Shown here piece after piece: positions 48,221-58,362 of a stretch of DNA of 64,000 bases. The translations under genes and the position numbers were made by a program. Where the stretch lies: NCBI RefSeq assembly GCF_001509555.1, contig NZ_LMAS01000003.1, positions 249,100-313,099 on the forward strand, written 5' to 3'. Within the stretch, counting starts at the first letter, position 1; each line of letters begins with the position of its first letter. This DNA is from Bacillus sp. FJAT-29937. GTDB taxonomy: Bacteria; Bacillota; Bacilli; Bacillales; Cytobacillaceae. The notes beneath the pieces were generated by a model that saw only the letters and a list, made by a program, of their open reading frames with translations, was not told the DNA's origin and searched no databases.

Positions 48221-49261
48221 ATGAAGGAAAAAATAGATTATTTATTACGCGCCGCATTTGAATTAAAAGCATCAGATTTACATTTAACTGTAGGCATACA
48301 GCCAGTCCTTAGAATCAATGGGGATTTAAAAAAATATGGGAAGGACACATTAAAGCCTGAGGAAACTGAGGGGATGGCACGTGCGATTGTCCCAGAACAT
48401 ATGTGGGAGCAATTCAAGGAAAAAGGCGAATTGGATTTTTCCTACGGCATTCCCGGTGTTTCCAGATTCCGTGTAAATACATATCAACAGAGGTCGTGTA
48501 TTGCATTGGCGATTCGTGTCGTGCCAACAAGAATCCCGACAATTGATGAACTGGAGCTGCCGAATATTTTACGGAAAATTTCCGAAAAGCCACAGGGCCT
48601 TGTTCTTGTCACAGGACCAACAGGGAGCGGAAAGTCAACGACTCTTGCTTCAATGATCCAATATATGAATGAAACGATGCGTAAGCATATTATTACACTT
48701 GAGGATCCGATTGAGTATTTGCACAAGCATGGGAACTCGATTATTGATCAGCGGGAGGTTGGCTTTGATACGAGAAATTTTGCCAACGGTTTGAGGGCTG
48801 CCTTGCGTCAGGACCCAGACATTATTTTAGTCGGTGAGATGCGTGATTTGGAAACAATTCAAACCGCGATTACCGCTGCGGAAACTGGACATTTAGTTTT
48901 GGGTACTTTACATACATCAAGCGCTCCTGCAACGATTAATCGGATTATTGACGTATTTCCTCCAGCACAGCAGCCGCAAATTCGAATTCAGCTAGCTTCT
49001 GTTTTAGTGGGAATTGTTTCGCAGCGTCTTTTTCAGAGGGAAGATAGAAAAGGCCGGAAAGCAGCGACTGAAATTCTCATAAACAATTCAGCTGTTGCCA
49101 ACCTAATACGAAATGAAAAAATTCATCAAATCATTAGTATCATGCAAACTTCACGGGCGCAAGGGATGCATACGCTTGAGGCGAGTATTAAAGATCTTAT
49201 TCAATCCGGCATAATCTCAAAGGATGCGGCCGAACCATTTTTACAGGAGCTGCTAGTTTAA
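48221..49261 (+). CDS. pilT: Type IV pilus retraction ATPase PilT
   Basis: 346 residues from the ATG at 48221, with ATAGGGGTG upstream; a GTG at 48212 overlaps that site. It has the PilT signature 'ASDLHLTVG' at the N-terminus, Walker A 'GPTGSGKSTT' (about 131-140), Walker B 'IILVGEMRD' and a His box 'LGTLHTSSA'. No zinc cluster is present, as expected for PilT. Its presence implies retractile pili capable of twitching or DNA uptake. Confidence 0.96.
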   Translation: MKEKIDYLLRAAFELKASDLHLTVGIQPVLRINGDLKKYGKDTLKPEETEGMARAIVPEHMWEQFKEKGELDFSYGIPGVSRFRVNTYQQRSCIALAIRVVPTRIPTIDELELPNILRKISEKPQGLVLVTGPTGSGKSTTLASMIQYMNETMRKHIITLEDPIEYLHKHGNSIIDQREVGFDTRNFANGLRAALRQDPDIILVGEMRDLETIQTAITAAETGHLVLGTLHTSSAPATINRIIDVFPPAQQPQIRIQLASVLVGIVSQRLFQREDRKGRKAATEILINNSAVANLIRNEKIHQIISIMQTSRAQGMHTLEASIKDLIQSGIISKDAAEPFLQELLV

Positions 49262-49262
49262 T

Positions 49263-50468
49263 ATGGCACGGTTTAAATATTCCGGCAGAGACCGAAAAGG
49301 GAAAGTAGAAGGAGTCATAAATTCCACATCCAAACGGGAAGCAATGTTTAAGCTTCGAGAGGATGGCATCAGAATTCTTGAAATAACAGAGGTGCCTGAA
49401 TCCATTTTTACAAAGGATATCTCTATTGGAAATCCCGTGAAGCTTCAGCATTTTGTCATTTATCTTCGACAGTTTTCTACCCTTTTAAAGGCAGGAGTTT
49501 CAGTAGTAGACTCTACGAAAATACTATCAGCTCAAACAGAGAGTAAAGCATTGAAAAAAGCTTTACTTGATATTGAACAGGATTTACGTGAAGGAAATCC
49601 TTTGTCAGATGCAGCTGCAAAACATAAGGAAATCTTTACACCAATGTTTATTAATATGGTTCGAGCCGGTGAAGCTGGCGGGAATATGGATGAAACATTG
49701 GACCGGCTAGCTGAGCATTATGAAAAGCAGCATGGCACACGGCAGAAAATTAAATCCGCACTTGCTTATCCAATAGTTGTTGGTATTGTAGCAATTGGAG
49801 TAGTTATTTTCCTATTAGTATCCGTTGTTCCTACGTTTGTCGCCATGTTCGAAGATTTTGGCGGGGAACTGCCTGCAATAACGAAGTTTGTTTTAAGTTC
49901 AAGTGAGTTTATGCAGAGGTATTGGTGGTTAATCGTTCTGTTTTTCTTTGCACTAGCCATTAGTATTGTTATGCTTAGAAAAAATCCGCAGACAAAATAC
50001 TATTTGGATTACTTTATCCTGCGAATTCCTATATTCGGTAAAATGCTGCAAAAGGCAGTCCTTGCTAGAATGACAAGGACGCTTAGTTCATTATTTACTA
50101 GTTCAGTGCCCATATTGCAAGCTATGACGATTGTCGAAAGAGTTGTAGAGAATGAGGTAATTGCCAAGGTTATTCGTGAGTCTAGAAACTCTCTTGAAAG
50201 GGGGCGATCACTAACTGAACCGATGAAAAAACACTGGGCCTTTCCTCCTCTAGTAACACAAATGATTGTGATCGGGGAAGAAACAGGATCACTAGATGCT
50301 ATGCTTGGAAAAGTAGCTGATTTCTATGAAAAAGAGGTAGAAAACAGTACGGATAGAATTAAATCTCTTATTGAACCGTTAATGATTGTCTTCCTTGCTG
50401 GCATTGTCGGAACAATTGTGACTTCTATTATGGTACCAATGTTTGAAATCTTTAACCAGGTTGGATAA
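49263..50468 (+). CDS. pilC: Type IV pilus inner-membrane platform protein PilC
   Basis: 401 residues with two T2SSF domains (about 65-190 and 270-395). Both carry the conserved helical pattern ('FVIYLRQFSTLLKAGVSV', 'MARMTRTLSS...VPILQAM', 'MIVIGEETGSLDAML') and three membrane helices (about 165-190, 215-240 and 370-395). It is the platform on which PilB and PilT act. It begins one base after pilT. Confidence 0.95.
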   Translation: MARFKYSGRDRKGKVEGVINSTSKREAMFKLREDGIRILEITEVPESIFTKDISIGNPVKLQHFVIYLRQFSTLLKAGVSVVDSTKILSAQTESKALKKALLDIEQDLREGNPLSDAAAKHKEIFTPMFINMVRAGEAGGNMDETLDRLAEHYEKQHGTRQKIKSALAYPIVVGIVAIGVVIFLLVSVVPTFVAMFEDFGGELPAITKFVLSSSEFMQRYWWLIVLFFFALAISIVMLRKNPQTKYYLDYFILRIPIFGKMLQKAVLARMTRTLSSLFTSSVPILQAMTIVERVVENEVIAKVIRESRNSLERGRSLTEPMKKHWAFPPLVTQMIVIGEETGSLDAMLGKVADFYEKEVENSTDRIKSLIEPLMIVFLAGIVGTIVTSIMVPMFEIFNQVG

Positions 50469-50574
50469 TGTTTGCAATTTATTAACATTTTTATCTATTA
50501 TTTTATTTAGTTTCTAGTATAATTATAGATAGGTATTAAGTCTTAATTTATTCTTATTTGAGAGGAAGGTTTGT

Positions 50575-51003
50575 ATGTTAAAAATGATTGGAAAAAAACT
50601 GAAAAATCAGCGTGGGTTGACGTTGGTTGAGTTATTGGCTGTTGTCGTTATTTTGGGTATTATTGCCGCAATTGCGGTGCCAAGCATAGGCGGAATTATT
50701 CAGAAGTCAAAAGAGGATGCAGTAAAGGCTGAGGCTGTGCAGGTATTGAATGCTGCAAAATTATTTAGTGCTTCTACTCAAGTTACAGCTTCAACAACAT
50801 TAACTAATACTAGCACTCCTAATCTAAATCAGTATTTGGATAATCCCGGAACCTATTCTATTACAATAGCTCCTGGAACTGATGGGAAAATCACCTATTC
50901 TAATGTGAATGTTGATAAAAAAGGAATTAAATTTATATTCTCTACAGAGGCCGATGTAATTTCTGGAAGTGGTACTAAAGGAACAGCTACAACAACCCCT
51001 TAA
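50575..51003 (+). CDS. pilA: Major type IV pilin PilA
   Basis: 142 residues. The prepilin leader 'MLKMIGKKLKNQRGLTLVEL' is cleaved after Gly14, giving a mature start LTLVE with Glu5, followed by the canonical helix 'VVVILGIIAAIAVPSI'. The short C-terminal globular part is rich in Thr and Ser and lacks cysteines. GAGAGGAAGG precedes the ATG. A TATAAT box in the 106-base gap after pilC may provide an extra promoter for this abundant product. Confidence 0.92.
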   Translation: MLKMIGKKLKNQRGLTLVELLAVVVILGIIAAIAVPSIGGIIQKSKEDAVKAEAVQVLNAAKLFSASTQVTASTTLTNTSTPNLNQYLDNPGTYSITIAPGTDGKITYSNVNVDKKGIKFIFSTEADVISGSGTKGTATTTP

Positions 51004-51029
51004 GGTAAAAATAATTAAGGAGTAACACA

Positions 51030-51779
51030 TTGATAATCACATTTATTTTTATATATGGTATATGTTTAGGCTCCTTCTTCAACGTAGTCGGCCTCCGCGT
51101 CCCACAAAACCAATCCATTGTGGCACCGCGGTCAGCCTGTCCAAAATGCAAACATCAGCTCACTCCATTTGAGCTGATTCCCGTCCTATCCTATTTATTT
51201 CAAGGGGGAAAATGCCGCCAATGCAAGGTGCGCATTTCTCCTATTTATCCATTCATGGAGCTGCTCACAGGATTGCTGTTTGCGGCAGCCCCATTAGTAT
51301 TAGGCTGGACAAGCGAGCTGTTTGTCGCTTGGACGTTAATCTCATTATTTATGATAATTACTGTTTCTGATATCACGTATATGATCATCCCTGATAAAGT
51401 GTTGCTCGTGTTTATGGGGATTTTTTTATTGGAACGGGCTCTTATACCTCTTGATCCAGGGTGGGATTCCCTCCTAGGGGCAGCTGTAGGTTTTTTCCTT
51501 CTGCTTTTGATTGCAATTATTAGTAAAGGAGGAATGGGCGGAGGGGATATTAAGCTCTTTGCTTTGTTAGGACTAGTGGTTGGTACGAAAATCGTTCTGT
51601 TATCTTTCTTTCTCGCAACTTTGTACGGAGCGGTCTTTGGTATAATTGGGTTATTAACCGGAAAGCTGAAAAGGAAAAATCCAATTCCATTTGGTCCATT
51701 TATTGCTGCAGGAACACTGACTGCTTATTTTTATGGAGATATTATCATCCGAAGCTACTTTACGTTTTTGGCATCTTGA
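51030..51779 (+). CDS. pilD: Prepilin peptidase/N-methyltransferase PilD (ComC family)
   Basis: 249 residues from a TTG start with TAAGGAG upstream. The N-terminal methyltransferase region has paired CxxC motifs ('CPKCKH', 'CRQCKV'). The aspartyl peptidase core has 'VSDITYMIIPD' and 'GMGGGDIKLF', with the two catalytic aspartates in membrane loops, and there are about seven to eight membrane segments. It processes PilA and the minor prepilins. In B. subtilis the matching chromosomal slot holds comC alone. Confidence 0.95.
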   Translation: MIITFIFIYGICLGSFFNVVGLRVPQNQSIVAPRSACPKCKHQLTPFELIPVLSYLFQGGKCRQCKVRISPIYPFMELLTGLLFAAAPLVLGWTSELFVAWTLISLFMIITVSDITYMIIPDKVLLVFMGIFLLERALIPLDPGWDSLLGAAVGFFLLLLIAIISKGGMGGGDIKLFALLGLVVGTKIVLLSFFLATLYGAVFGIIGLLTGKLKRKNPIPFGPFIAAGTLTAYFYGDIIIRSYFTFLAS

Positions 51780-51800
51780 ATTTAGTAAGGGGTTTAATCA

Positions 51801-52778
51801 ATGGCATTTTCCGTATTTTCTCGAAAAAACCGCATCATCAATTTGGTGATTAATGACTATTCAATTCGGTTTGTTGAATTGAAGAACACGAATCCGCTTA
51901 GCATCTATAGATGGGGTCAGCGGTTTATTCCGTTTGGGATCGTTCGGGATGGAAAAATCATTGATCATGGCACATTGGAAACGATTCTGGAAGAATGTAT
52001 TACTGATTGGAAGATTCCGAAACGTTCTGTCCGATTCATCGTACCTGATTCGTTCGTTATAATCCGGAAAGCCAGTATTCCTGCAGATGTGAAAGATGAT
52101 GAAATCAATGGCTATTTATATTTGGAGCTCGGCAGCAGTATTCATCTTCCATTTGAGGAGCCTGTCTTTGATACGTATACAATAAATCAAGAGAAGGATA
52201 AAAAAGAAATTTTAATATTTGCGGCTCAAGAAGAAAATGTTATGGAATGCGCGAATTTATTATCAAGTGTGAAGCTTGTTCCTTCGGCTGCGGATATTTC
52301 TTCGTTGTCTCTCTATCGGCTATATCATCAGTTGGACATGCAAGATCAGGATGAACGGCTACTAATGATTCAATTTGATCTGAATATGGTCAATCTTTGT
52401 ATTTTTGAAAACCAATTCCCGCTATTTATGCATCATTTATTAATTGATTTTGATGATGATCTTTGGTCTGTTAAATCTAGCAGCAAAGAGAATCAAGAGT
52501 TTCAATTCAGTGGAAGTCAAACGGATTTGCTCTTTCAATTGGAGGATATTTTTAAGGAGATTGGGAAGTTTCTTGATTTCTATCGATATTCGATTCACCA
52601 AGGAAAACAGCAAATATCCAAGATCCTGTTAAATGGAGATCACCCTTATCTTGATCTAATTGAAAAGGAAATAGAAGCAAGATTTGATATCCCACATCAA
52701 ACTATTCATTTAGCAACAGAAGATAATCTACCAAGATCACATTATCTTACTCTGGGGCTTGCATTGAAAGAGGTGTAA
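51801..52778 (+). CDS. pilM: Type IV pilus assembly actin-like protein PilM
   Basis: 325 residues with the PilM/FtsA-like ASKHA layout: 'INLVINDYSIRFVELK' at the N-terminus, 'IPADVKDDEINGYLYLELGSSIHLPFEEPVFD' near residue 90 and a late 'ILLNGDHPYL' block. It is cytoplasmic and expected to bind the PilN N-terminus. The nucleotide-binding glycines are less regular than in Gram-negative PilM. Confidence 0.88.
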   Translation: MAFSVFSRKNRIINLVINDYSIRFVELKNTNPLSIYRWGQRFIPFGIVRDGKIIDHGTLETILEECITDWKIPKRSVRFIVPDSFVIIRKASIPADVKDDEINGYLYLELGSSIHLPFEEPVFDTYTINQEKDKKEILIFAAQEENVMECANLLSSVKLVPSAADISSLSLYRLYHQLDMQDQDERLLMIQFDLNMVNLCIFENQFPLFMHHLLIDFDDDLWSVKSSSKENQEFQFSGSQTDLLFQLEDIFKEIGKFLDFYRYSIHQGKQQISKILLNGDHPYLDLIEKEIEARFDIPHQTIHLATEDNLPRSHYLTLGLALKEV

Positions 52779-52780
52779 GC

Positions 52781-53404
52781 ATGCTCGTTGAGATTAACCT
52801 ACTCCCCAAAAAAGAATCACGGAAAACATCTCTTTACATGCTTATCGGTGCATTCACTCTTATTTTGCTAATCGGTGTTGGTATAACAGTCTGGATTGGG
52901 CAAGGCTATAAGGAGAAAATTGAATCTGTTACAAAGCAGCAGACTGCTACTCAGGAATTAATTGCCACAGAGCAGGAGGAAATTGCCAATGCAGAATCGT
53001 TAAACTCAATAGAAGAGCTGAAAAAAGCTGTAGCCTGGGCTGAAGACTATCTGATAAAAACAGTACCGATTTTGAGACAGTTTACTGCGTTACTTCCTGA
53101 ACGTGGTTTTGTGCAAACCCTTAGCTATGAGGAAACAGGCAATATTGTTATCACGGTACAATTTGATACGAGTCGAGAAGCCTCTTATTATTTAAAATCG
53201 ATGCTAGATTCTGAATGGATAGAAGACGCAATGATCAATTCGTTAACAACGAATGTGCTGGCAGAGGAAAAAAAGGTCGAAGCTGCAAGTATAGAGTCTG
53301 AACAGCAGAAAATCCTCCCTCGTTATTTGGCGGAATATGAGGTTATATTAAACCGTTCATTTATAAAACAAGAGGCTGACAGCAAAGGAGGGGAAGAATC
53401 ATGA
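52781..53404 (+). CDS. pilN: Type IV pilus assembly protein PilN
   Basis: 207 residues. It starts 'MLVEINLLPKKESRK', matching the PilM-binding INLLP motif of PilN proteins, followed by one membrane helix (about residues 18-41) and a coiled-coil plus ferredoxin-like extracellular part. It overlaps pilO by four bases. Confidence 0.92.
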   Translation: MLVEINLLPKKESRKTSLYMLIGAFTLILLIGVGITVWIGQGYKEKIESVTKQQTATQELIATEQEEIANAESLNSIEELKKAVAWAEDYLIKTVPILRQFTALLPERGFVQTLSYEETGNIVITVQFDTSREASYYLKSMLDSEWIEDAMINSLTTNVLAEEKKVEAASIESEQQKILPRYLAEYEVILNRSFIKQEADSKGGEES

Positions 53405-54174
53405 CCCTTCTATCTTCTAAAAAAGGAAAGCTGTATTCGATTATTGGAATCATGAATATTATTTTGTTATTTATAGGGCTTTACTTTCTATATATCCAAC
53501 CATTAAAGTCGACTTTGGCTAATAAGCAACGGGAACTGCAAACGGAAGAACAGCTCCTCGCGGTTATTGAAAGTCAGATTCATGATACTGGATCTGATTC
53601 GTTAGAAGGAACAGAAGAACTACAAAAGAAACTGCCGGTTAAACCGTTAGTCGAGCAGCTGATGCTTGATATTGAGCAGGCGGAAGTCGTGTCTGGAAGT
53701 CTAGTGACTAATATGGAATTTTCGATGGGTGAGATAGAAGAAGATACAACGGAGGAACAGCTAGAGATAGATTTAGAAGAGTCACCGGCAGATGAACAGG
53801 CAGAAAATACATCGAACATTCCTATGCCTGTAGGAATGAAAAAAACGACAGTTGTGTTAACAGTGAATTCCTCTAACTATTTTGAAATGGAAAAGTTCAT
53901 TGATTCTATAGAATCGGAAAATCGGATCATCCTAGTCGAAAATCTGCAAATTGAAGGCCAAGAAGAGGTCGTTTCAACTGATCAAGAGAAGCAGCTTATT
54001 GTGTCTGAAATAACAATCTCGGCCTTTTATATGCCAGCACTGACAGACTTGATTGACCAGCTTCCGAAGATGGCCGTCCCGAAAACTGTCGAAAAGAAAA
54101 ATCCATTTAGTATGTCCGGCAATATTTCCGAACCATCAGAGAAAGTACCAGGAGACCAAACTCAAGACTATTAA
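53401..54174 (+). CDS. pilO: Type IV pilus assembly protein PilO
   Basis: 257 residues. A short cytoplasmic N-terminus is followed by one membrane helix (about 11-32), a coiled coil with 'LANKQRELQTEEQLLAVIE', an acidic linker, and a PilO-like domain ending in 'NPFSMSGN'. It partners PilN in the alignment complex. It is the last pil gene, and a strong terminator follows. Confidence 0.85.
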   Translation: MTLLSSKKGKLYSIIGIMNIILLFIGLYFLYIQPLKSTLANKQRELQTEEQLLAVIESQIHDTGSDSLEGTEELQKKLPVKPLVEQLMLDIEQAEVVSGSLVTNMEFSMGEIEEDTTEEQLEIDLEESPADEQAENTSNIPMPVGMKKTTVVLTVNSSNYFEMEKFIDSIESENRIILVENLQIEGQEEVVSTDQEKQLIVSEITISAFYMPALTDLIDQLPKMAVPKTVEKKNPFSMSGNISEPSEKVPGDQTQDY

Positions 54175-54196
54175 AAAATTTGACGAAAATCCAACG

Positions 54197-54232
54197 TAAC
54201 AAGACGACAAAAGTCTTGTTATTTTTTTTTTT
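54197..54232 (+). terminator. Intrinsic terminator of the pil operon
   Basis: AACAAGAC (54198-54205) pairs perfectly with GTCTTGTT (54213-54220), extendable by one T-A pair, followed by a run of ten T residues. Confidence 0.93.
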
Positions 54233-54282
54233 CGATATGTTAGGATGAAACATAATCATCAATCGACATGGAAGGAGGACGA

Positions 54283-55362
54283 ATGGTGGAAGGCCCGGAA
54301 AAAGGTAGAACCATTACGATCAAAATAAATGGCAAGCATCGGTCCTATAAAGAAAACCTTGTGGAAGAAGGTCAAAAAGAGGATATAAAAATTGAGCGTT
54401 TACAAGAGGAAGTCAAAACAGAAAAATGGGATAATATGTCTTTGGAAGAATCGGCAGCCGCGAAGGAAACGGCTGATGATGATAGCTTTGATTGGATTCT
54501 GCCAGAGGACACGATAGAAACAGATTTAAAAGAGTATAAGATAGCAACACAGACGAAGAAAACTAGTAAAAAAGGAAATGGGACATTCGGCCAAAGCTTT
54601 AAAAAGAATAGGCATAAGGGATTTCTCACATCCGTATTCATAACTGTTTTTTTTGCTATTTTACTAGGGACAGGCTTTGGATTTATTATGTTAAAGCTAG
54701 TCATCACTGAAAATTCAGCAGAAATGGAGCAGCCTGTTATTGCTGAGCCAGTCGCAGAGGAAGAGGTCAAACAACCTGAAGGTTCTGAAACAGCTGTTTT
54801 ACAACCTCTATCCACCTTTGTTATCCAAGGTGGAGTATTCTCTAATATTGAAGCAGCTAAGCAAATCGAAGGGGAACACATACAAAAAGGCATCTCTTCA
54901 AAGGTGATTGAAACCAATGGACAGGCCGTTCTTTATTTAAGTACTGCCTCAAGTATTGAAGACGCCAAGGTAATAGGGAATCAATTCAAGGACAAAGGGT
55001 ATGAAGCTTTTGCAAAGCCAATTACTTTAGAGGAGAAATCACTGGAGGGGCTTCTGCCAGCGGAGAAAAAAATAATCAATGCTGCTCCCACTATTTATCA
55101 AGCTATTGCAGAGGGAGCAACAGAAGCAGCAACGAAACAAACATTATCAGATGCTAATGCTGATAAAATAGCAGCACAAATTGAAAGCATAAAGACCATT
55201 AAAGAAGATCAGCTAAAAAACAAAGGGATCATTTCATTGAATAATGAACTTAATCATGCACAACAACAATTAATGGCATATAAAGGAACAAAGGATTCCA
55301 CAGCTTTAACAAAGGTTCAACAGCATTTACTCGAATTTGTATCGGTTTATCAAGCGTTGTAA
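54283..55362 (+). CDS. spoIIB: Stage II sporulation protein B, SPOR-domain membrane protein
   Basis: 359 or 360 residues, starting at the ATG at 54283 or the GTG at 54286 after AAGGAGG. It has an acidic cytoplasmic N-terminus, one membrane helix (about residues 110-136, 'VFITVFFAILLGTGFGFIML') and a SPOR peptidoglycan-binding domain (about 176-245, 'FVIQGGVFSNIEAAKQI'). In B. subtilis SpoIIB localises to the sporulation septum and assists engulfment. Its position between the prepilin-peptidase region and maf matches B. subtilis. Confidence 0.9.
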   Translation: MVEGPEKGRTITIKINGKHRSYKENLVEEGQKEDIKIERLQEEVKTEKWDNMSLEESAAAKETADDDSFDWILPEDTIETDLKEYKIATQTKKTSKKGNGTFGQSFKKNRHKGFLTSVFITVFFAILLGTGFGFIMLKLVITENSAEMEQPVIAEPVAEEEVKQPEGSETAVLQPLSTFVIQGGVFSNIEAAKQIEGEHIQKGISSKVIETNGQAVLYLSTASSIEDAKVIGNQFKDKGYEAFAKPITLEEKSLEGLLPAEKKIINAAPTIYQAIAEGATEAATKQTLSDANADKIAAQIESIKTIKEDQLKNKGIISLNNELNHAQQQLMAYKGTKDSTALTKVQQHLLEFVSVYQAL

Positions 55363-55524
55363 AAGTACATATTTTTGCTTGCAGAAAAAGCAGGTGAAAA
55401 TTTATTTGAGTGGATGTTTAAGAACAATTATAGAAACTAAATGCTCTAGTAGTTTAATAAATTACTAATTATTTACATTTACCGCCCTTAATCGAATATT
55501 TTCTGGGAAATAACGCAAATTATT

Positions 55525-55563
55525 GGAGTCTGTTCTTACTTTTTCGACAGACTCCTTTTTAAT
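55525..55563 (+). terminator. Intrinsic terminator of spoIIB
   Basis: GGAGTCTGT (55525-55533) pairs perfectly with ACAGACTCC (55547-55555), followed by TTTTTAATTTT. The stretch 55363-55524 before it is AT-rich without recognisable features. Confidence 0.88.
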
Positions 55564-55632
55564 TTTGATAAGGTAAAGGACTAAAGTATTCGATTACATG
55601 AAAGATTTATTTATTTACTGTTATAAAATTGT

Positions 55633-55662
55633 TTGTCCTGCTGATTTTTGGTACGATATAGA
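55633..55662 (+). promoter_or_regulatory. Candidate sigma-A promoter of maf-radC
   Basis: TTGTCC (55633-55638), an 18-base spacer and TATAGA (55657-55662), about 45 bases before the maf start. Confidence 0.45.
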
Positions 55663-55704
55663 TGTATCTCCCGATATGATACAAATTTAAGGTAAGGTGA
55701 TTAT

Positions 55705-56280
55705 ATGAAAAACCTCATTCTAGCCTCTTCTTCTCCACGACGAAAAGAACTTCTTGAAAATCTTCATATAACCTTTGAAGTATCCAGCAGCGATGTCGAT
55801 GAAAGCTTTGACCCGGCATTAACACCGGGTGAAGTTGTCATGGAGCTTAGCAGTAGAAAGGCAAAGGCAGTAAGTTTACAACACCAAGAGTCATTTGTCA
55901 TTGGTGCAGATACGGTAGTCGTTCTTGAAGGTACCGTATTAGGAAAGCCGAAGGACCGAACAGAAGCTTATTCGATGCTAAAGGGTCTATCGGGCAAAAC
56001 CCATTCTGTTTATACAGGGGTATCCATCATCGCACCGGATAAAGAAAAGAATTTCTATGTGAAAACAGATGTGGTGTTTTGGGAGCTTTCAGATGAAGAA
56101 ATAAATGCTTACATTGACACCAGTGAACCCTTCGATAAGGCAGGGGCATACGGAATTCAAGGCTTCGGCAGTGTACTCGTCAAGGAAATCAAAGGTGATT
56201 ATTTTTCCGTTGTTGGTCTGCCAGTATCAAGGACAGTTCGTGAATTAAGAAATGCAGGATATTTCCAACCATTTTCTTAA
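55705..56280 (+). CDS. maf: Maf family nucleoside triphosphate pyrophosphatase
   Basis: 191 residues. Maf proteins hydrolyse dTTP/UTP and modified pyrimidine nucleotides. The motifs are 'LASSSPRRKELL' at the N-terminus, 'SRKAKAV', 'GADTVVVLEG', 'GKPKD' and 'DKAGAYGIQGFG'. The B. subtilis protein influences septum formation. It lies upstream of radC and the mre-min cluster, as in B. subtilis. Confidence 0.96.
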   Translation: MKNLILASSSPRRKELLENLHITFEVSSSDVDESFDPALTPGEVVMELSSRKAKAVSLQHQESFVIGADTVVVLEGTVLGKPKDRTEAYSMLKGLSGKTHSVYTGVSIIAPDKEKNFYVKTDVVFWELSDEEINAYIDTSEPFDKAGAYGIQGFGSVLVKEIKGDYFSVVGLPVSRTVRELRNAGYFQPFS

Positions 56281-56335
56281 AATTAAATTCATCTAAAACT
56301 CCCTAACGCCGATGTGTAAGGGAGGAAATGAATTA

Positions 56336-57025
56336 ATGGAAACACAAAGCTTAATGATCAGGGATTTTCCGCAGGAGGAGCGTCCAAGGGAACGCTTTAT
56401 CCAAAATGGGCCTCAAAGTTTATCTACCCATGAACTTGTTGCCATCCTTCTTCGCAGCGGGACAAAGGATGAATCGGTTCTGCAATTATCCAACAGGCTG
56501 CTTACTCACTTCGAAGGCTTACGGCTATTAAAGGATGCATCTTTGGATGAAATTACTTCTATAAAAGGAATTGGCACAGCTAAAGCCATTCAGCTTTTAG
56601 CAGCCGTTGAAATCGGCAGAAGAATATCCAATTTATCTTATGACGACCGCTACACGATCCGCTCTCCAGAGGACGGGGCCAAATATGTCATGAACGACAT
56701 GCGCTTCCTTTCTCAGGAGCATTTCGTTTGCCTCTATCTCAATACAAAAAATCAAGTTCTTCACAAGCAAACGGTTTTTATCGGCAGCCTAAATGCCTCA
56801 ATCGTGCATCCGCGCGAAGTTTTCAAAGAAGCTTTTCGGCGTTCAGCTGCTTCAATTATTTGTGCACACAATCATCCTAGCGGTGATCCCGCGCCAAGCA
56901 GGGAGGACATTGAGGTGACGAAAAGGCTGTCTGAGTGCGGAAAAATAATTGGCATTGAGGTGCTCGACCATCTCATTATTGGGGAAAATAAATTTGTGAG
57001 TCTGAAGGAAAAAGGGTATTTATAG
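56336..57025 (+). CDS. radC: RadC/MPN-domain protein
   Basis: 229 residues from the ATG at 56336, with GGGAGG at 56320-56325. It has an N-terminal helix-hairpin-helix-like region ('ITSIKGIGTAKAIQLLA') and a C-terminal JAB1/MPN metal site 'HNHPSGDPAPSREDIEVTKR' (His-x-His-x10-Asp). Despite its name, a DNA-repair role is unproven in this family. Confidence 0.95.
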   Translation: METQSLMIRDFPQEERPRERFIQNGPQSLSTHELVAILLRSGTKDESVLQLSNRLLTHFEGLRLLKDASLDEITSIKGIGTAKAIQLLAAVEIGRRISNLSYDDRYTIRSPEDGAKYVMNDMRFLSQEHFVCLYLNTKNQVLHKQTVFIGSLNASIVHPREVFKEAFRRSAASIICAHNHPSGDPAPSREDIEVTKRLSECGKIIGIEVLDHLIIGENKFVSLKEKGYL

Positions 57026-57135
57026 CACTATGTTTTTATTTGACGATAAGCTATAATATTGTTTATGCTTTTTTACGTGAAAGATTATAATCACCTACTT
57101 GAAAAGTAACTTTTTTATGAAAATAAATATACTAG

Positions 57136-58212
<1,077 letters not shown>

Positions 58213-58218
58213 TATCAT

Positions 58219-58260
58219 GATTGAAGCCCATTCACCTGAAACAGTGACTGGGCTCCAATC
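58219..58260 (+). terminator. Long hairpin between mreB and mreC
   Basis: GATTG and GCCCA (58219-58230) pair with GGGC and CAATC (58250-58260), with an inner TCAC/GTGA. There is no T-run, so it is probably a partial terminator or processing site. Confidence 0.5.
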
Positions 58261-58362
58261 GTGTTTATTAAAAGGAATTCCCCTGACTAACGAATAATCT
58301 TTCTTAACTAAACAATGCTCTTCGTCTAATTCTTATATAAATAGTAAATTGAGGTGTTAAAA

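Noticed and set aside
54372-54917. 181-codon minus-strand frame opposite spoIIB
   Set aside because: It is a shadow of the SPOR-domain gene, with no start signal.
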